Of a DNA stretch of 25,594 nt, positions 1 through 8,456 are shown in pieces. Made by a program: the position numbers and the translations under genes. How positions within the stretch are numbered: the first letter of the stretch is position 1; each line of letters starts with the position of its first letter. Source of the DNA: DATLFP01 sp035540955 (GTDB taxonomy: Bacteria; Actinomycetota; Acidimicrobiia; Acidimicrobiales; CADCSY01); contig DATLFP010000079.1 of NCBI GenBank assembly GCA_035540955.1, positions 1 through 25,594 of the forward strand, in the 5' to 3' direction. Below the pieces are notes generated by a model, which saw nothing but the letters and a program-made list of their open reading frames with translations, ran no database searches and was not told the DNA's origin.

Positions 1-1
1 C

Positions 2-547
2 GGGTCGAGCAGCGGCGCCGCCATCGCGGTGGACGTCATGCTCCGCTACGGGCACCTGCTCCGAGGCGCCGTGCTCAGCGAGCCGCCGCTCTTCAGTCTC
101 GACCCCGACGCCGGGCGCGAGACCATGGACGAGCTCGGTCCGCTCGTCGAGGAAGCGGTGGCTTCGGGACGGCCCGGCGCCTTCGTCGACGCGTTCTATC
201 CCGCGATGTGCCCGGGGCTCTGGGCCATCATCGGCGAGGCGGCGAAGGACGGCTATCGCGCCAACGCCGAGATCGGCCTCGTCGACCTGATGTCGCCGTC
301 CCTCGCCGTGACACCTGAGGACCTCGCGACAGTCACGACACCGGCGCTGGTCGTGGCCGGCGACCGCAGCCGGCCGGCGTTCAGGAGCATCGCTCGCCGT
401 CTGGCGGGCGCCCTCGCCGATGCCCGCCTGGTCGAGATCGAGGGGAGCGGGCACGTCACCTACGCCGAGCAGCCCGACGCCTTCACCCACGCGGTCTCGG
501 CGTTCGCCGCCGAGCTCGACCGGCGCGCCGCACCCGCGGGACCCTGA
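2..547 (+). CDS. Alpha/beta hydrolase, 5' end outside window
   Basis: The reading frame is open from the first bases of the window, so the gene starts upstream. The visible part opens with G-S-S-S-G (bases 2-16), which fits the nucleophile elbow G-x-S-x-G of alpha/beta hydrolases with the middle Ser as nucleophile. Near the C-terminus come V-V-A-G-D (the usual acid position after strand 7) and G-S-G-H-V (the catalytic His). The whole catalytic triad is therefore visible, and what is missing is the N-terminal part with the oxyanion strand. The substrate cannot be told; the family includes esterases, lipases and C-C hydrolases. The stop TGA at 545-547 faces the stop of the P-type ATPase on the other strand, with only 19 nt between them and no clear terminator hairpin. 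Confidence 0.85.
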   Translation, partial: GSSSGAAIAVDVMLRYGHLLRGAVLSEPPLFSLDPDAGRETMDELGPLVEEAVASGRPGAFVDAFYPAMCPGLWAIIGEAAKDGYRANAEIGLVDLMSPSLAVTPEDLATVTTPALVVAGDRSRPAFRSIARRLAGALADARLVEIEGSGHVTYAEQPDAFTHAVSAFAAELDRRAAPAGP

Positions 548-566
548 TCCGAGCGACCGTCGGCCC

Positions 567-2951
567 TCATCCGGGAGATCGTCGGCGGGTGAGCGCCGGG
601 TGGTGGTCGTCGTCGGGTCCGGTCGAGGACCGCCGCCGCCACCACTCCACGCCCTGCCAGCTCAGCTCGAGCACGCCGATGGCCATGGCGGCGACGCCGA
701 CGACGGCCAGGGTGAGCACCAGTGGCGGGAGGGAGAGGTCGAAGATCTCCCGGATGCCCGGCGTGGCGAGGGTCACGAGGAAGGTCAGCGCCATCGCCCC
801 GAGCAGGGCCGACTTCCACTCGTTGAAGGGACGGGCGAGGATCACCAGCACCCACATCGCGACCAGGAAGAGCACGATGACCGCGCTGGTCCGCTCTTGG
901 ACGAGCGTCACCCCCGCCTCCCGGCCCGCGACCGCGTAGCCGGTGAAGGTGGCGACGGCGGCGACCGCACCGGCGGGCACTGCGAAGCGGGCGACCCGCC
1001 CAACGAACCCCGGACGGCTGCGGCGATCGTTGGGCGCCAACGCGAGGAAGAACGCCGGGATCCCGATGGTGAGGCTGGAGATGATCGTGAGGTGGCGGGG
1101 GAAGAACGGGAACGGCAGCTGGGCGATGCCCACGGCCACGGCCAGCAGCGCGGCGTACACCGACTTCGTCACGAACAGGTTGGCAACGCGCTCGACGTTG
1201 GCGATGACGCGGCGGCCCTCGGCGACGACCGAGGGGAGCGAGGCGAAGGAGTCGTCGAGGAGGACGAGCTGGGCGACGCCTCGCGACGCGCCGCTTCCCG
1301 AGCCCATGGCCACCCCCATGTCGGCGTCCTTCAGGGCGAGCACGTCGTTCACGCCGTCGCCGGTCATGGCCACCACGTGACCTCGCTGCTGGAGAGCGCG
1401 GACCATCGCCCGCTTCTGGTGAGGCTGGACGCGCCCGAACACGGCCGAGGACTCGAGGACCTGGCCGAGCTCGACGAGGTCCTCCGGCAGGCTGCGGGCG
1501 TCGATCGGTGCGTCGCCGCCGGGCACGCCGACCCGTTCGGCCACGGCGCCGACAGTGCTCGGATGATCGCCGGAGATGATCTTGATCTCGACCCCTTGCT
1601 CGCGGAAGAACGCGATGGTGTCGGGCGCCTCGGCGCGGATGTCCTCCTCGAGGCCGATCAGGGCCACGGGCACGGCACCGCTCGGCGTCCCGTTGCCGAG
1701 GGGACTGGTCGCCGTGGCGAGGAGGATGACGCGGGCGCCCGAGGCGGCCTTCTCGCCGACGGTCCGCTGGAGAGGGTCATCGGCGGCGAGGAGCACGTCG
1801 GGGGCGCCGAGCACCCAGGATCCGTGCTCGACGAAGGTGGCGCCGCCCCACTTGCGACCGGACGAGAAGGGCACGGCCTGCTCGAGGGTCCAGCCCGGAT
1901 CCGAACCCGTCTCCGCGATCGCCAGGAGGCTCGCATTGGGCCGCTCGTCGGCGGCGGCGAGCGCGGCGAGCGCCGCGCTGACGCGGGGCTCGGGGATGTC
2001 GCCGACGAGCTCGACCTCGCTGACCCGCAGCGTGCCCTGGGTCAGGGTCCCCGTCTTGTCGACGCACACGACGTCGACGCGGGCGAGGACCTCCACGGCG
2101 GCCAGCTCTTGGATGAGGGCGTTCCGCCGGCCGAGTCGGATCACGCCGACCGCGAACGCCACGCTCGTCAGGAGGATGAGGCCCTCGGGGATGATGGCGC
2201 CGACGCCCGCCACCGAGCCCCGAAGCGCCTCACCGGTCGAGGACGCGCTCCGGAGCTGGCTGATCAGCAGCAGGACGCCGACCGGGGCGATGACCCACGT
2301 CGCGACCTTCAGGATGGTGTCGGTTCCCGAGCGGAGCTCGCTGTGGACCGTGGCGAAGCGCTTCGCCTCCTTCGCCAGCCGGGCGGCGTACGCGTCGTCG
2401 CCGACCGCGGTCGCCACGAACCGTCCTCCGCCGGCGACGACGAAGCTCCCCGACAGCATCTCGTCGCCCACGTCCTTGTGCAGCGGATCGCTCTCACCGG
2501 TGAGCAGCGACTCGTCGACCTCCAGACCGTCGGCCGTCAGCACGGCGCCGTCGACGGGCACGGCGTCGCCGCTGGCGGCCTCGATGACGTCGTCTACGAC
2601 GATCTCCTCGACGGGGATCTCGGTCACCGCGCCGTCCCGGACGACCCGAGCCCGGGGTGCGCTGACCACGGCCAACCGGTCGAGGGTCACCTTGGCTCGT
2701 GTCTCCTGCACGATGCCGACGAGCGCGTTGGTGACGAGGACGATGCCGAAGAGCGCGTCCGGATACTCGCCGGTGGCGAGGACGACCACGAGGAGCGTGC
2801 CCAGGATGGCGTTGAAGCGAGTGAGCACGTTGGCCCGGACGATGTCGGCGAAGGTCCGGCGGTTCTCGTCGGTCGTGACGTTCCGGTGCCCACGGGCGGC
2901 GCGCTCGGCGACCTCGCTGCTCGTCAGCCCTCGCTGGCCGTCAGGGGTCAC
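567..2951 (-). CDS. ctpE: P-type cation ATPase, CtpE-like (probable calcium uptake)
   Basis: A 794-residue P-type ATPase. Visible motifs are T-G-E-S (actuator domain, residues 151-154), the M4 motif P-E-G-L (Glu 256), the phosphorylation motif D-K-T-G-T-L-T (Asp 298), and G-D-G-V-N-D (531-536), followed by a C-terminal block of membrane segments. Length and many local blocks (D-E-R-P-N-A-S, V-L-A-L-K-D-A-D, L-F-V-T-K-S-V-Y) match mycobacterial CtpE, which has been linked to Ca2+ uptake; the metal here is inferred. The start is a GTG at 2951 whose GTGA overlaps the stop of the upstream ATPase, so the two are translationally coupled. The frame stays open further upstream to 3524, but that stretch is antisense-like sequence within the upstream ATPase gene and lacks ATPase features. 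Confidence 0.9.
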   Translation of the reverse strand: MTPDGQRGLTSSEVAERAARGHRNVTTDENRRTFADIVRANVLTRFNAILGTLLVVVLATGEYPDALFGIVLVTNALVGIVQETRAKVTLDRLAVVSAPRARVVRDGAVTEIPVEEIVVDDVIEAASGDAVPVDGAVLTADGLEVDESLLTGESDPLHKDVGDEMLSGSFVVAGGGRFVATAVGDDAYAARLAKEAKRFATVHSELRSGTDTILKVATWVIAPVGVLLLISQLRSASSTGEALRGSVAGVGAIIPEGLILLTSVAFAVGVIRLGRRNALIQELAAVEVLARVDVVCVDKTGTLTQGTLRVSEVELVGDIPEPRVSAALAALAAADERPNASLLAIAETGSDPGWTLEQAVPFSSGRKWGGATFVEHGSWVLGAPDVLLAADDPLQRTVGEKAASGARVILLATATSPLGNGTPSGAVPVALIGLEEDIRAEAPDTIAFFREQGVEIKIISGDHPSTVGAVAERVGVPGGDAPIDARSLPEDLVELGQVLESSAVFGRVQPHQKRAMVRALQQRGHVVAMTGDGVNDVLALKDADMGVAMGSGSGASRGVAQLVLLDDSFASLPSVVAEGRRVIANVERVANLFVTKSVYAALLAVAVGIAQLPFPFFPRHLTIISSLTIGIPAFFLALAPNDRRSRPGFVGRVARFAVPAGAVAAVATFTGYAVAGREAGVTLVQERTSAVIVLFLVAMWVLVILARPFNEWKSALLGAMALTFLVTLATPGIREIFDLSLPPLVLTLAVVGVAAMAIGVLELSWQGVEWWRRRSSTGPDDDHHPALTRRRSPG

Positions 2952-5638
2952 GCCGGTCGATCTCGTCCGCCCCGGTGCGGGAAGCGGCGCCGGAGGGCCT
3001 TGTGGGCCTCCATGACCACGAGGACGGTCGATGCGACCGCCACGATGCGGGGCCACGCCGCGGCCTCGAGCGGTGCCACCCGGAGGATGTACTGCGTGGG
3101 CGGGGCGTAGAGGGCGGCCACGTGGATGCCGACAGCCGCCAGGGTCGCGACGAGGAGGAACGGGTTCGACACCGGGTTCAGGCGAAAGAGCGAGAGCGAC
3201 TCCGAGCGGGCGTTGCCCACGTGGAAGGCCATCGCGATCACCATGGTCGTGAGGGCGACGGTCTGCGCGTCGGACAGCGAGTCGGACCGGTCGAGCTCCC
3301 AGCGGAACATGACCAGCGTGATGAGCGCCATCACCCCGCCGGCGATGAGCGTCCGCTCCCACAGGAGCGGCGAGAGGATGCCCTCGCTCGGCCGCCGGGG
3401 TCGCCGCTGCAGCGCCCCCTTCTCGCCCGGCTCGAACGCAAGCGCCACGTCCTGGAGTCCGTTGGTCACGAGGTTCAACCAGAGCAGCTGCGCGGGCAGC
3501 ATCAGCAGCGGCCAGCGGGCCCACACCCCGAACAGGATCGCCACGATGGTGGCCACCGCGGTCGATACGAGGAAGAACGTCACCTTGCGGACGTTGTCGA
3601 AGGTGATCCGACCTTCCTCGACCGCTGCGGCGATGCTGACGAAGTTGTCGTCGGCAAGGACCATGTCCGCCGCCTCCCGGGCCACATCGGTGCCGCTGCG
3701 GCCCATCGCGATGCCGATGGCGGCCGCTCGGAGCGCCGGTGCGTCGTTGACCCCGTCGCCGGTGACGGCCACGACGTTGCCGGCGCGCTGCAAAGCGCGG
3801 ACGATGTTGAGCTTGTCCTCCGGTGACACGCGGGCGTACACCGAGACCTCGACCACGCGCTCCTGCAGCTGCTCCGGGGTGAGATCCGCGAGATCGGTCC
3901 CGGTCAGCACCTCGCCGTGCTCGTCGCCGATGCCGAGGTCGAGCGCGATGGCGCGGGCGGTGATGGCGTGGTCGCCGGTGATCATCACCACCCGGATGCC
4001 GGCGGCGTGACAGGTCGCCACCGCCTCCCGCACGCCCGCCCGCGGCGGGTCCATCATCCCCTGGAGGCCGAGGAACACGAGCTCGCTCGGTTCGTCCAGC
4101 TCGTCGGGGTCCTCGAGGGGAGTCGGGTGCTCGCGCCAGGCCATGGCGAGCACCCGCAGCCCCTCGCGCGCCAGCTGCCGGGCCGCTGCGTGCACGGCCT
4201 CCCGGTCGATCGGCCCTGTGCCCTCGGCGGTCGTGATCCGGTCACACATCTCGATCACGCGCTCGGGAGCGCCCTTGACGAAGGTGACGTGGCGTCCCTT
4301 GCGGGACCGAACGGTGGCCGAGTACCGGCGCTCCGGCTCGAACGGGATCTCGCCGACCAGCGAGTAGCCCTCGCGAGCCTCCTCCGGCTCGATCCCCGCT
4401 GCGGTCGCCGCGACCAGCAGCGCGGCCTCGGTGGGGTCTCCGGTCAGGTGGAGCCCGTTCTCGTCACGAAAGATCTCGGCCTCGTTGGTGAGGGTGCCGG
4501 TGAGGAGCGTGAGGCGAAGCCCGGCGTGGTCCTCGAGCGCGGCGGGTTCGCCGTCGATGAGGGTTGGTCCGCGGCTGTCGATGCGGAAGTGGCGTCCGCC
4601 GGCCCACACCCGCTGCACGGTCATGCGGTTCTCCGTGAGCGTGCCGGTCTTGTCGGAGCCGATGACGGTCGCGCTCCCGAGGGTCTCGACGGCCGGCAAC
4701 CGGCGGATGATGGCGTTGCGCCGGGCCATGCGCCGCACTCCGAGGGCCAGGGTGATCGTGAACACCACGGGCAATCCCTCGGGGATGGCGGCGACGGCGA
4801 GCGCCACTGCGGTGAGGAACATCTCGCTCGTCGAACCGCCGAGCGCGATTCCGGAGACGAACGCCACCAGCGACGCGGCCCCGACGGCGAGGCCGATCAC
4901 CGTGGCGAAGCTCGCCATCCGCTGCTGGAGCGGCGTCTCGGTGAGCCCCTCGGCGCGGATCAGCCCGGCGATGGCGCCCAGTTCGGTGTTGGTGCCGGTG
5001 GCCACCACCACGCCCCGTCCGCGCCCGCTCGTCACGATCGAGCCGGTGAACGACATGTTCTTCCGATCGGCCAGCGGCGCCCGTTCCGCGACCGGCGCGG
5101 TGCGCTTGGCGACCGGCAGTGACTCCCCGGTCAGCAGGGACTCGTCGACCTGGAGGCCGTTGACCCACGTGAGCCGCAGATCGGCGGGGACCCGCGCGCC
5201 CGGCTCCAGGAGGACGACGTCGCCCGGCACCAGCTCGCGGCTGTCGATCTCCCACTCCTGGCCGCCGCGGAGCACGCGAGCGCGCGGCACCACCAGCTGC
5301 ATCAGCGACCGGACGGCGCCTTCGGCCTTCCGCTCCTGCGTGAAGCCGATGACGGCGTTCAGGGCCAGCACCGCGGCGATCACCGAAGCGTCGATGTACT
5401 CCTCGAGCAGCAGGGTCACGACTGTCGCTACGAGGAGGATGTAGATCAGCGGACTCCGGAACTGGCGGAGGAGCACGACCAGGGGCGAGGTCGGCGGCTC
5501 TTCCTCGAGCTGGTTCGGTCCATACCGGCCGATTCGGGCCGCCGCGTCGTCGCTGGACAGCCCCCCGGCGTCGGTGCGGAGCGAGGCTTCGACCTGCTCG
5601 CTGGTGCGAGCGTGCCAGGGTGCGCGCTCGGAGGACAC
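2948..5638 (-). CDS. P-type IIA-like cation ATPase
   Basis: An 896-residue type II P-type ATPase with an N-terminal cation-ATPase domain, T-G-E-S (170-173), P-E-G-L-P in M4 (Glu 287), D-K-T-G-T-L-T (Asp 329), G-D-G-V-N-D (627-632) and a full set of C-terminal membrane helices. The family pumps Ca2+, Mg2+, Na+ or other cations. The M6 motif reads N-L-V-T-N-G-L-Q-D (Asn 722, Thr 725, Asn 726, Asp 730), so the key Asp of SERCA-type N-x-x-T-D is Asn, and the M5 N-x-x-E pair of SERCA is not evident. Calcium should not be assumed. GTG at 5638 is chosen because it has an AAGGTG Shine-Dalgarno 7 nt upstream and the ATPase N-domain starts right after it. The open frame further upstream runs antisense through the lipoprotein gene. 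It is first in a two-ATPase operon. Confidence 0.88.
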   Translation of the reverse strand: MSSERAPWHARTSEQVEASLRTDAGGLSSDDAAARIGRYGPNQLEEEPPTSPLVVLLRQFRSPLIYILLVATVVTLLLEEYIDASVIAAVLALNAVIGFTQERKAEGAVRSLMQLVVPRARVLRGGQEWEIDSRELVPGDVVLLEPGARVPADLRLTWVNGLQVDESLLTGESLPVAKRTAPVAERAPLADRKNMSFTGSIVTSGRGRGVVVATGTNTELGAIAGLIRAEGLTETPLQQRMASFATVIGLAVGAASLVAFVSGIALGGSTSEMFLTAVALAVAAIPEGLPVVFTITLALGVRRMARRNAIIRRLPAVETLGSATVIGSDKTGTLTENRMTVQRVWAGGRHFRIDSRGPTLIDGEPAALEDHAGLRLTLLTGTLTNEAEIFRDENGLHLTGDPTEAALLVAATAAGIEPEEAREGYSLVGEIPFEPERRYSATVRSRKGRHVTFVKGAPERVIEMCDRITTAEGTGPIDREAVHAAARQLAREGLRVLAMAWREHPTPLEDPDELDEPSELVFLGLQGMMDPPRAGVREAVATCHAAGIRVVMITGDHAITARAIALDLGIGDEHGEVLTGTDLADLTPEQLQERVVEVSVYARVSPEDKLNIVRALQRAGNVVAVTGDGVNDAPALRAAAIGIAMGRSGTDVAREAADMVLADDNFVSIAAAVEEGRITFDNVRKVTFFLVSTAVATIVAILFGVWARWPLLMLPAQLLWLNLVTNGLQDVALAFEPGEKGALQRRPRRPSEGILSPLLWERTLIAGGVMALITLVMFRWELDRSDSLSDAQTVALTTMVIAMAFHVGNARSESLSLFRLNPVSNPFLLVATLAAVGIHVAALYAPPTQYILRVAPLEAAAWPRIVAVASTVLVVMEAHKALRRRFPHRGGRDRPA

Positions 5639-5770
5639 GACTGGACACCTTGGTCGATCGGGAGACCCGGGACAATCTCGCTCGCGACACGGGCCGCCGT
5701 GCGGAGCCCACGACCGCGGCGATGCGCCCCGCGGTAGCGTCCGCGTGGATGCCCATGGGGTGGCGCTGAG

Positions 5771-6280
5771 GTGAGGACCGCGCTCGTGCGCGTTGCGGCG
5801 GTCACGGCCGCGCTTCTCGCCGGCTGTGGCGATGCGAGTGGGCAGGAGCAGACCGCGGCCGAGATCTACGCCGCGGCGATCCGCTGGCTGGTGGACGACG
5901 GCCGCGACAGCGAGCCCGTCGAGGGCGAGCGGGTCTTCGTCGAGTCCGTCGACGAGGCCGGGATCCCGCTGGCGGTCCAGGCCGACGTCGTCAACCTGCT
6001 CGAGGACGAGCTGTCGGTGCGCTTCATCGACGCGTGGGAGGAGGCCATCGACACCGCGGAACCGGGCGATCCGGTTCGCGACGCCGGCGTGCTCATCGGA
6101 CTCGGCGCCGTCGACGTCGAGGAGCGATCGCCCGTCCGGATCTACGTCGACCGGTATCGCCATCTTCTGGACGTCGCCGCCTACGACATGCTCATCGAGC
6201 GGCGGGCCGGTCGATGGCGGGTGACGGGCGACCCTCGTCCGGTGCCGGTCGTGGAGCGCGACCGCGATCAGCGGGGCTGA
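5771..6280 (+). CDS. Small secreted lipoprotein, unknown function
   Basis: 169 residues starting at GTG 5771. The N-terminus has Arg at positions 2 and 7, a hydrophobic stretch and a lipobox L-L-A-G-C with Cys 19, so this should be a lipid-anchored protein on the outer face of the membrane. The mature part is acidic and contains R-Y-R-H-L-L-D followed by R-R-A-G-R-W-R-V near the C-terminus. That ending recalls small NTF2-like or mce-associated proteins, but I do not recognise the family firmly. It is divergent from the P-type ATPase pair, with 132 nt between the starts. Its last 13 nt overlap the 3' end of the MFS gene on the other strand. Confidence 0.75.
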   Translation: MRTALVRVAAVTAALLAGCGDASGQEQTAAEIYAAAIRWLVDDGRDSEPVEGERVFVESVDEAGIPLAVQADVVNLLEDELSVRFIDAWEEAIDTAEPGDPVRDAGVLIGLGAVDVEERSPVRIYVDRYRHLLDVAAYDMLIERRAGRWRVTGDPRPVPVVERDRDQRG

Positions 6281-7863
6281 TCGGCCGGTGCGCCGCCACC
6301 CTCGTCGAGAGGGAGCGGTACCGGGCTGCGCTCGACGATGTGGCGGGCTCGGCTGATCGCCAGCGCCGCTTCCGCGTCCGAGATCGGTTCGCCGTCCATC
6401 GCCCGCCGTCGCAGACGCTGGAGGAGGTCGGAGACCTCGACGTCGACGTCCCCGACGGGAGCGGCTTCGTCCTCGAGCCCGGCGCGGGTCGCGGCGTCCA
6501 CGGCCGCCGCGGCCACGACGACGGCTGCGTCGAGGTCACCGCGATCGACGAGGGTTTCGGCGACAGCCAGCAGCCGAGCGGCGGCGGCCCCCGGCGCGGA
6601 CGCGATCGCCGGGCTGTCGTCGCGCCGGCGACGGACACCGAGGTACGAGAGCGTGGCCAGGCCGGTGACGGCGCCGACGATGAGGAACCCGGCCCAGACC
6701 GGGGGCTGCGCGGCGACGGCGAGGAGGGCGCCGAGGACCCACGACAGCTGGAACCTCGTCTCGAAGCGAGCGAAGAGGCGGCCTCGCTCGACGTCGGGAG
6801 CGTCGCGTTGCACGAGGCTGTCGAAGGCCTGCCGCCCGGCGTTGGCGCTCAGCCCGACCGCGAGCGCCACCGACGCGATTGCGATCCGGCCGGGACCCAC
6901 GCTCGAGAAGAGCGACACGATGGCCACGAGCACCAGCGCGCCTACGAGGAGCCGCTCTTCGGTGAGCGTGCGCCGGAGGCGTGGTGCCACGAAGGTGCCC
7001 GAGAAGCCGCCGGCGGCGTGCGCCGCGAACACCGCGCCGAAGAGCCAGGTCGGCTCGCCCGACCGCTTGAGCGACATCGCGAGCAGGAACAGGACGAAGC
7101 CGACCGCCCCCCGGAGTGCGCCCATCGCCGAGGCCGCCCGCCGGAGACCAGGCGCGTGCAGCTCGCTGCGCTCGACCGCCCGCGAGGCGCGCGGCGTGTG
7201 CTGTGGCCGCGGCAGCCGGAGGGAGGAGGCGGCGGCGACGACGTAGAGGGCGCCGGCAACCCGCAGCGTCCACGCGGCGCCGGCGAGGTCGAGCAGGCCG
7301 ACGCCGACCGCGGCCGCCACCGTCCCGGCATAGGTGGCGAGGCGCGACAGCCGGGAGTTCGACGCGACGAGCGCCTCGGGATCGCCGACGAGGCGGGGGA
7401 CGAGGGTGTTCTTGGCGACCGAGTACGTCTTGCCGAGCACCAGGATCGAGAAGGCGAGCGGGTAGAAGAGCAGCGTTCGCAGCTCGTCGGCGAGGTTGAA
7501 GCACACGAGCGCACGACCGGCGCAGGTCAGGGCGATCAGCGCTCGCTGGCCGCCGGGAAGCCGGTCGACGAAGGGGCCGATGAGCGGCGCCACCACCGCG
7601 AACGGCGCCATCGTCACGAGGAGGTACAGCACGATGCGGGGGCGGGCGGCATCGACGGAGACGTTGAAGAAGAGCGAGCCCGCGAGCGACACACCGAAGA
7701 AGGCGTCGGCGGCGGCGATGAAGCCGTGCGAGTGGGCGAGGCGGTTGAACGGCGGGCGGCCGAACAGGCGCTCCGCGGTGACGTAGCGGGTGATCCTGGA
7801 CGGCAGTCCGCCCCATCCGGACCGTTTCGGCGCAGGTGGCCGCGGCGCGTCGTGAGGGTTCAC
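6268..7863 (-). CDS. MFS transporter with long cytoplasmic tail
   Basis: 531 residues from GTG 7863. About 35 polar N-terminal residues are followed by roughly ten to twelve hydrophobic segments up to about residue 420. MFS-type loop sequences are visible, for example G-P-F-V-D-R-L-P-G-G between the early helices and the central block L-V-P-R-L-V-G-D-P-E-A-L-V-A-S-N-S-R-L-S. The last 110 residues are soluble, Ala/Asp/Glu-rich and probably helical, which is longer than usual for the family. The substrate is unknown; efflux of a drug or metabolite is the usual guess. It lies 83 nt downstream of the universal stress gene on the same strand and may be cotranscribed with it. It overlaps the lipoprotein gene tail to tail by 13 nt. 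Confidence 0.85.
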   Translation of the reverse strand: MNPHDAPRPPAPKRSGWGGLPSRITRYVTAERLFGRPPFNRLAHSHGFIAAADAFFGVSLAGSLFFNVSVDAARPRIVLYLLVTMAPFAVVAPLIGPFVDRLPGGQRALIALTCAGRALVCFNLADELRTLLFYPLAFSILVLGKTYSVAKNTLVPRLVGDPEALVASNSRLSRLATYAGTVAAAVGVGLLDLAGAAWTLRVAGALYVVAAASSLRLPRPQHTPRASRAVERSELHAPGLRRAASAMGALRGAVGFVLFLLAMSLKRSGEPTWLFGAVFAAHAAGGFSGTFVAPRLRRTLTEERLLVGALVLVAIVSLFSSVGPGRIAIASVALAVGLSANAGRQAFDSLVQRDAPDVERGRLFARFETRFQLSWVLGALLAVAAQPPVWAGFLIVGAVTGLATLSYLGVRRRRDDSPAIASAPGAAAARLLAVAETLVDRGDLDAAVVVAAAAVDAATRAGLEDEAAPVGDVDVEVSDLLQRLRRRAMDGEPISDAEAALAISRARHIVERSPVPLPLDEGGGAPADQPR

Positions 7864-7946
7864 CTGTGCGAGTCCTCGCCCCTTCCGACCGACGGATCAG
7901 GCGATGTCTACCCGACGGCGGCCCTGTCCGGCGCCGTCGCCGGTGG

Positions 7947-8357
7947 TCAGCTGGCGACGCGGAGGTTCTGGACGGCGCAGGGGACGACGACCACGGGGCA
8001 GTGGCAGCGGCGGACGCAGGCTGAGGCCACCGAGCCGAGGAGGAGCGACGCGAGCGCGAAGTGGGCCCGAGAGCCGACGACGACGAGCTCGGCGCCGTCG
8101 GACGCGTCGATGAGGGCGTCCGCCGCCGCGGCGCTCATGACGAGTCGGCCGGTCGTGGGCACCTTCGGTGCGAGCGACCGGGCCTGCGCCACGTGCTCCC
8201 GGAGGAGCTGCTCGGCGTCGGCCTCGTCGGTGCCGAGGGTCGGGTACCAGGCGTGGAGCACGCTCAGGTCGGTGCCGCGGCGCTCGGCCTCTGCCGCGGC
8301 CCACTCCAGGGCCCGGCCCGACTCGGGGGAGCCGTCGACGCCGACCACGATCGTCAT
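7947..8357 (-). CDS. Universal stress protein (UspA family)
   Basis: 136 residues, a single Usp domain. The N-terminus T-I-V-V-G-V-D-G-S is the usual first strand with the ATP-contacting Asp. The C-terminal part reads V-V-G-S-R-A-H-F with G-S at 108-109 and P-V-V-V-V-P at the end. The ATP motif of the family is G-2x-G-9x-G-(S/T); here the second Gly is Ala 98 and the rest is kept, so nucleotide binding is likely but not certain. ATG 8357 is preceded by GGGAAGA about 8 nt upstream. A DevR-type palindrome lies 35 nt upstream of the start (8393-8406). Several M. tuberculosis Usp genes belong to the DosR dormancy regulon, so a hypoxia role is a reasonable inference. Confidence 0.9.
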   Translation of the reverse strand: MTIVVGVDGSPESGRALEWAAAEAERRGTDLSVLHAWYPTLGTDEADAEQLLREHVAQARSLAPKVPTTGRLVMSAAAADALIDASDGAELVVVGSRAHFALASLLLGSVASACVRRCHCPVVVVPCAVQNLRVAS

Positions 8358-8392
8358 GGATGCATCTTCCCCGCTCCCCAGCCGACCGGCCA

Positions 8393-8406
8393 GGGCCCTT
8401 GGTCCC
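8393..8406 (-). promoter_or_regulatory. DevR/DosR-like operator upstream of usp
   Basis: GGGCCC-TT-GGTCCC is a 6-2-6 inverted repeat with one mismatch. It keeps the GGGnC...GTCCC core of the DosR operator. It ends 35 nt before the usp start, with its centre 42.5 nt from the ATG, where an activator next to RNA polymerase would sit if the leader is very short. No experimental support; similarity only. Confidence 0.5.
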
Positions 8407-8413
8407 ACAGGAC

Positions 8414-8456
8414 CTCGGCGCACCCGGGCCGGCTCTACCGGTCCGGGTGCTCCGAG
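8414..8456 (-). terminator. Hairpin at the end of the acyl-CoA synthetase gene
   Basis: Two 19-nt arms (8414-8432 and 8438-8456) pair around a 5-nt loop with two imperfect positions. The synthetase stop codon (8437-8435) lies in the loop. There is no T-run, as is common for GC-rich actinobacterial terminators. It separates the synthetase from the usp promoter. The outer left arm is identical over 14 nt (CTCGGCGCACCCGG) to that of the hairpin at 23083-23121. Confidence 0.6.

Noticed and set aside
420..3110. Long open frame on the plus strand (about 900 codons) opposite the CtpE-like ATPase
   Set aside because: It is antisense to a gene with all P-type ATPase motifs, its product is low-complexity Arg/Asp/Gly/His-rich, and such mirror frames are expected at this GC content.
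5644..5657. GACACC-TT-GGTCGA as a DevR box for the ATPase operon
   Set aside because: It shares ACCTTGGTC with the best box, but four outer bases differ and it overlaps the ATPase Shine-Dalgarno only 6 nt from the start, so the core is explained by AAGGT on the other strand.
5713..5735. ACCGCGG / CCGCGGT hairpin upstream of the lipoprotein gene
   Set aside because: A 7-bp GC stem with a 9-nt loop is common by chance at this base composition, and its position gives no clear role.
5639..6163. N-terminal extension of the first P-type ATPase past GTG 5638
   Set aside because: The extra sequence crosses the promoter and runs antisense through the lipoprotein gene; GTG 5638 has a Shine-Dalgarno and the domain starts right after it.
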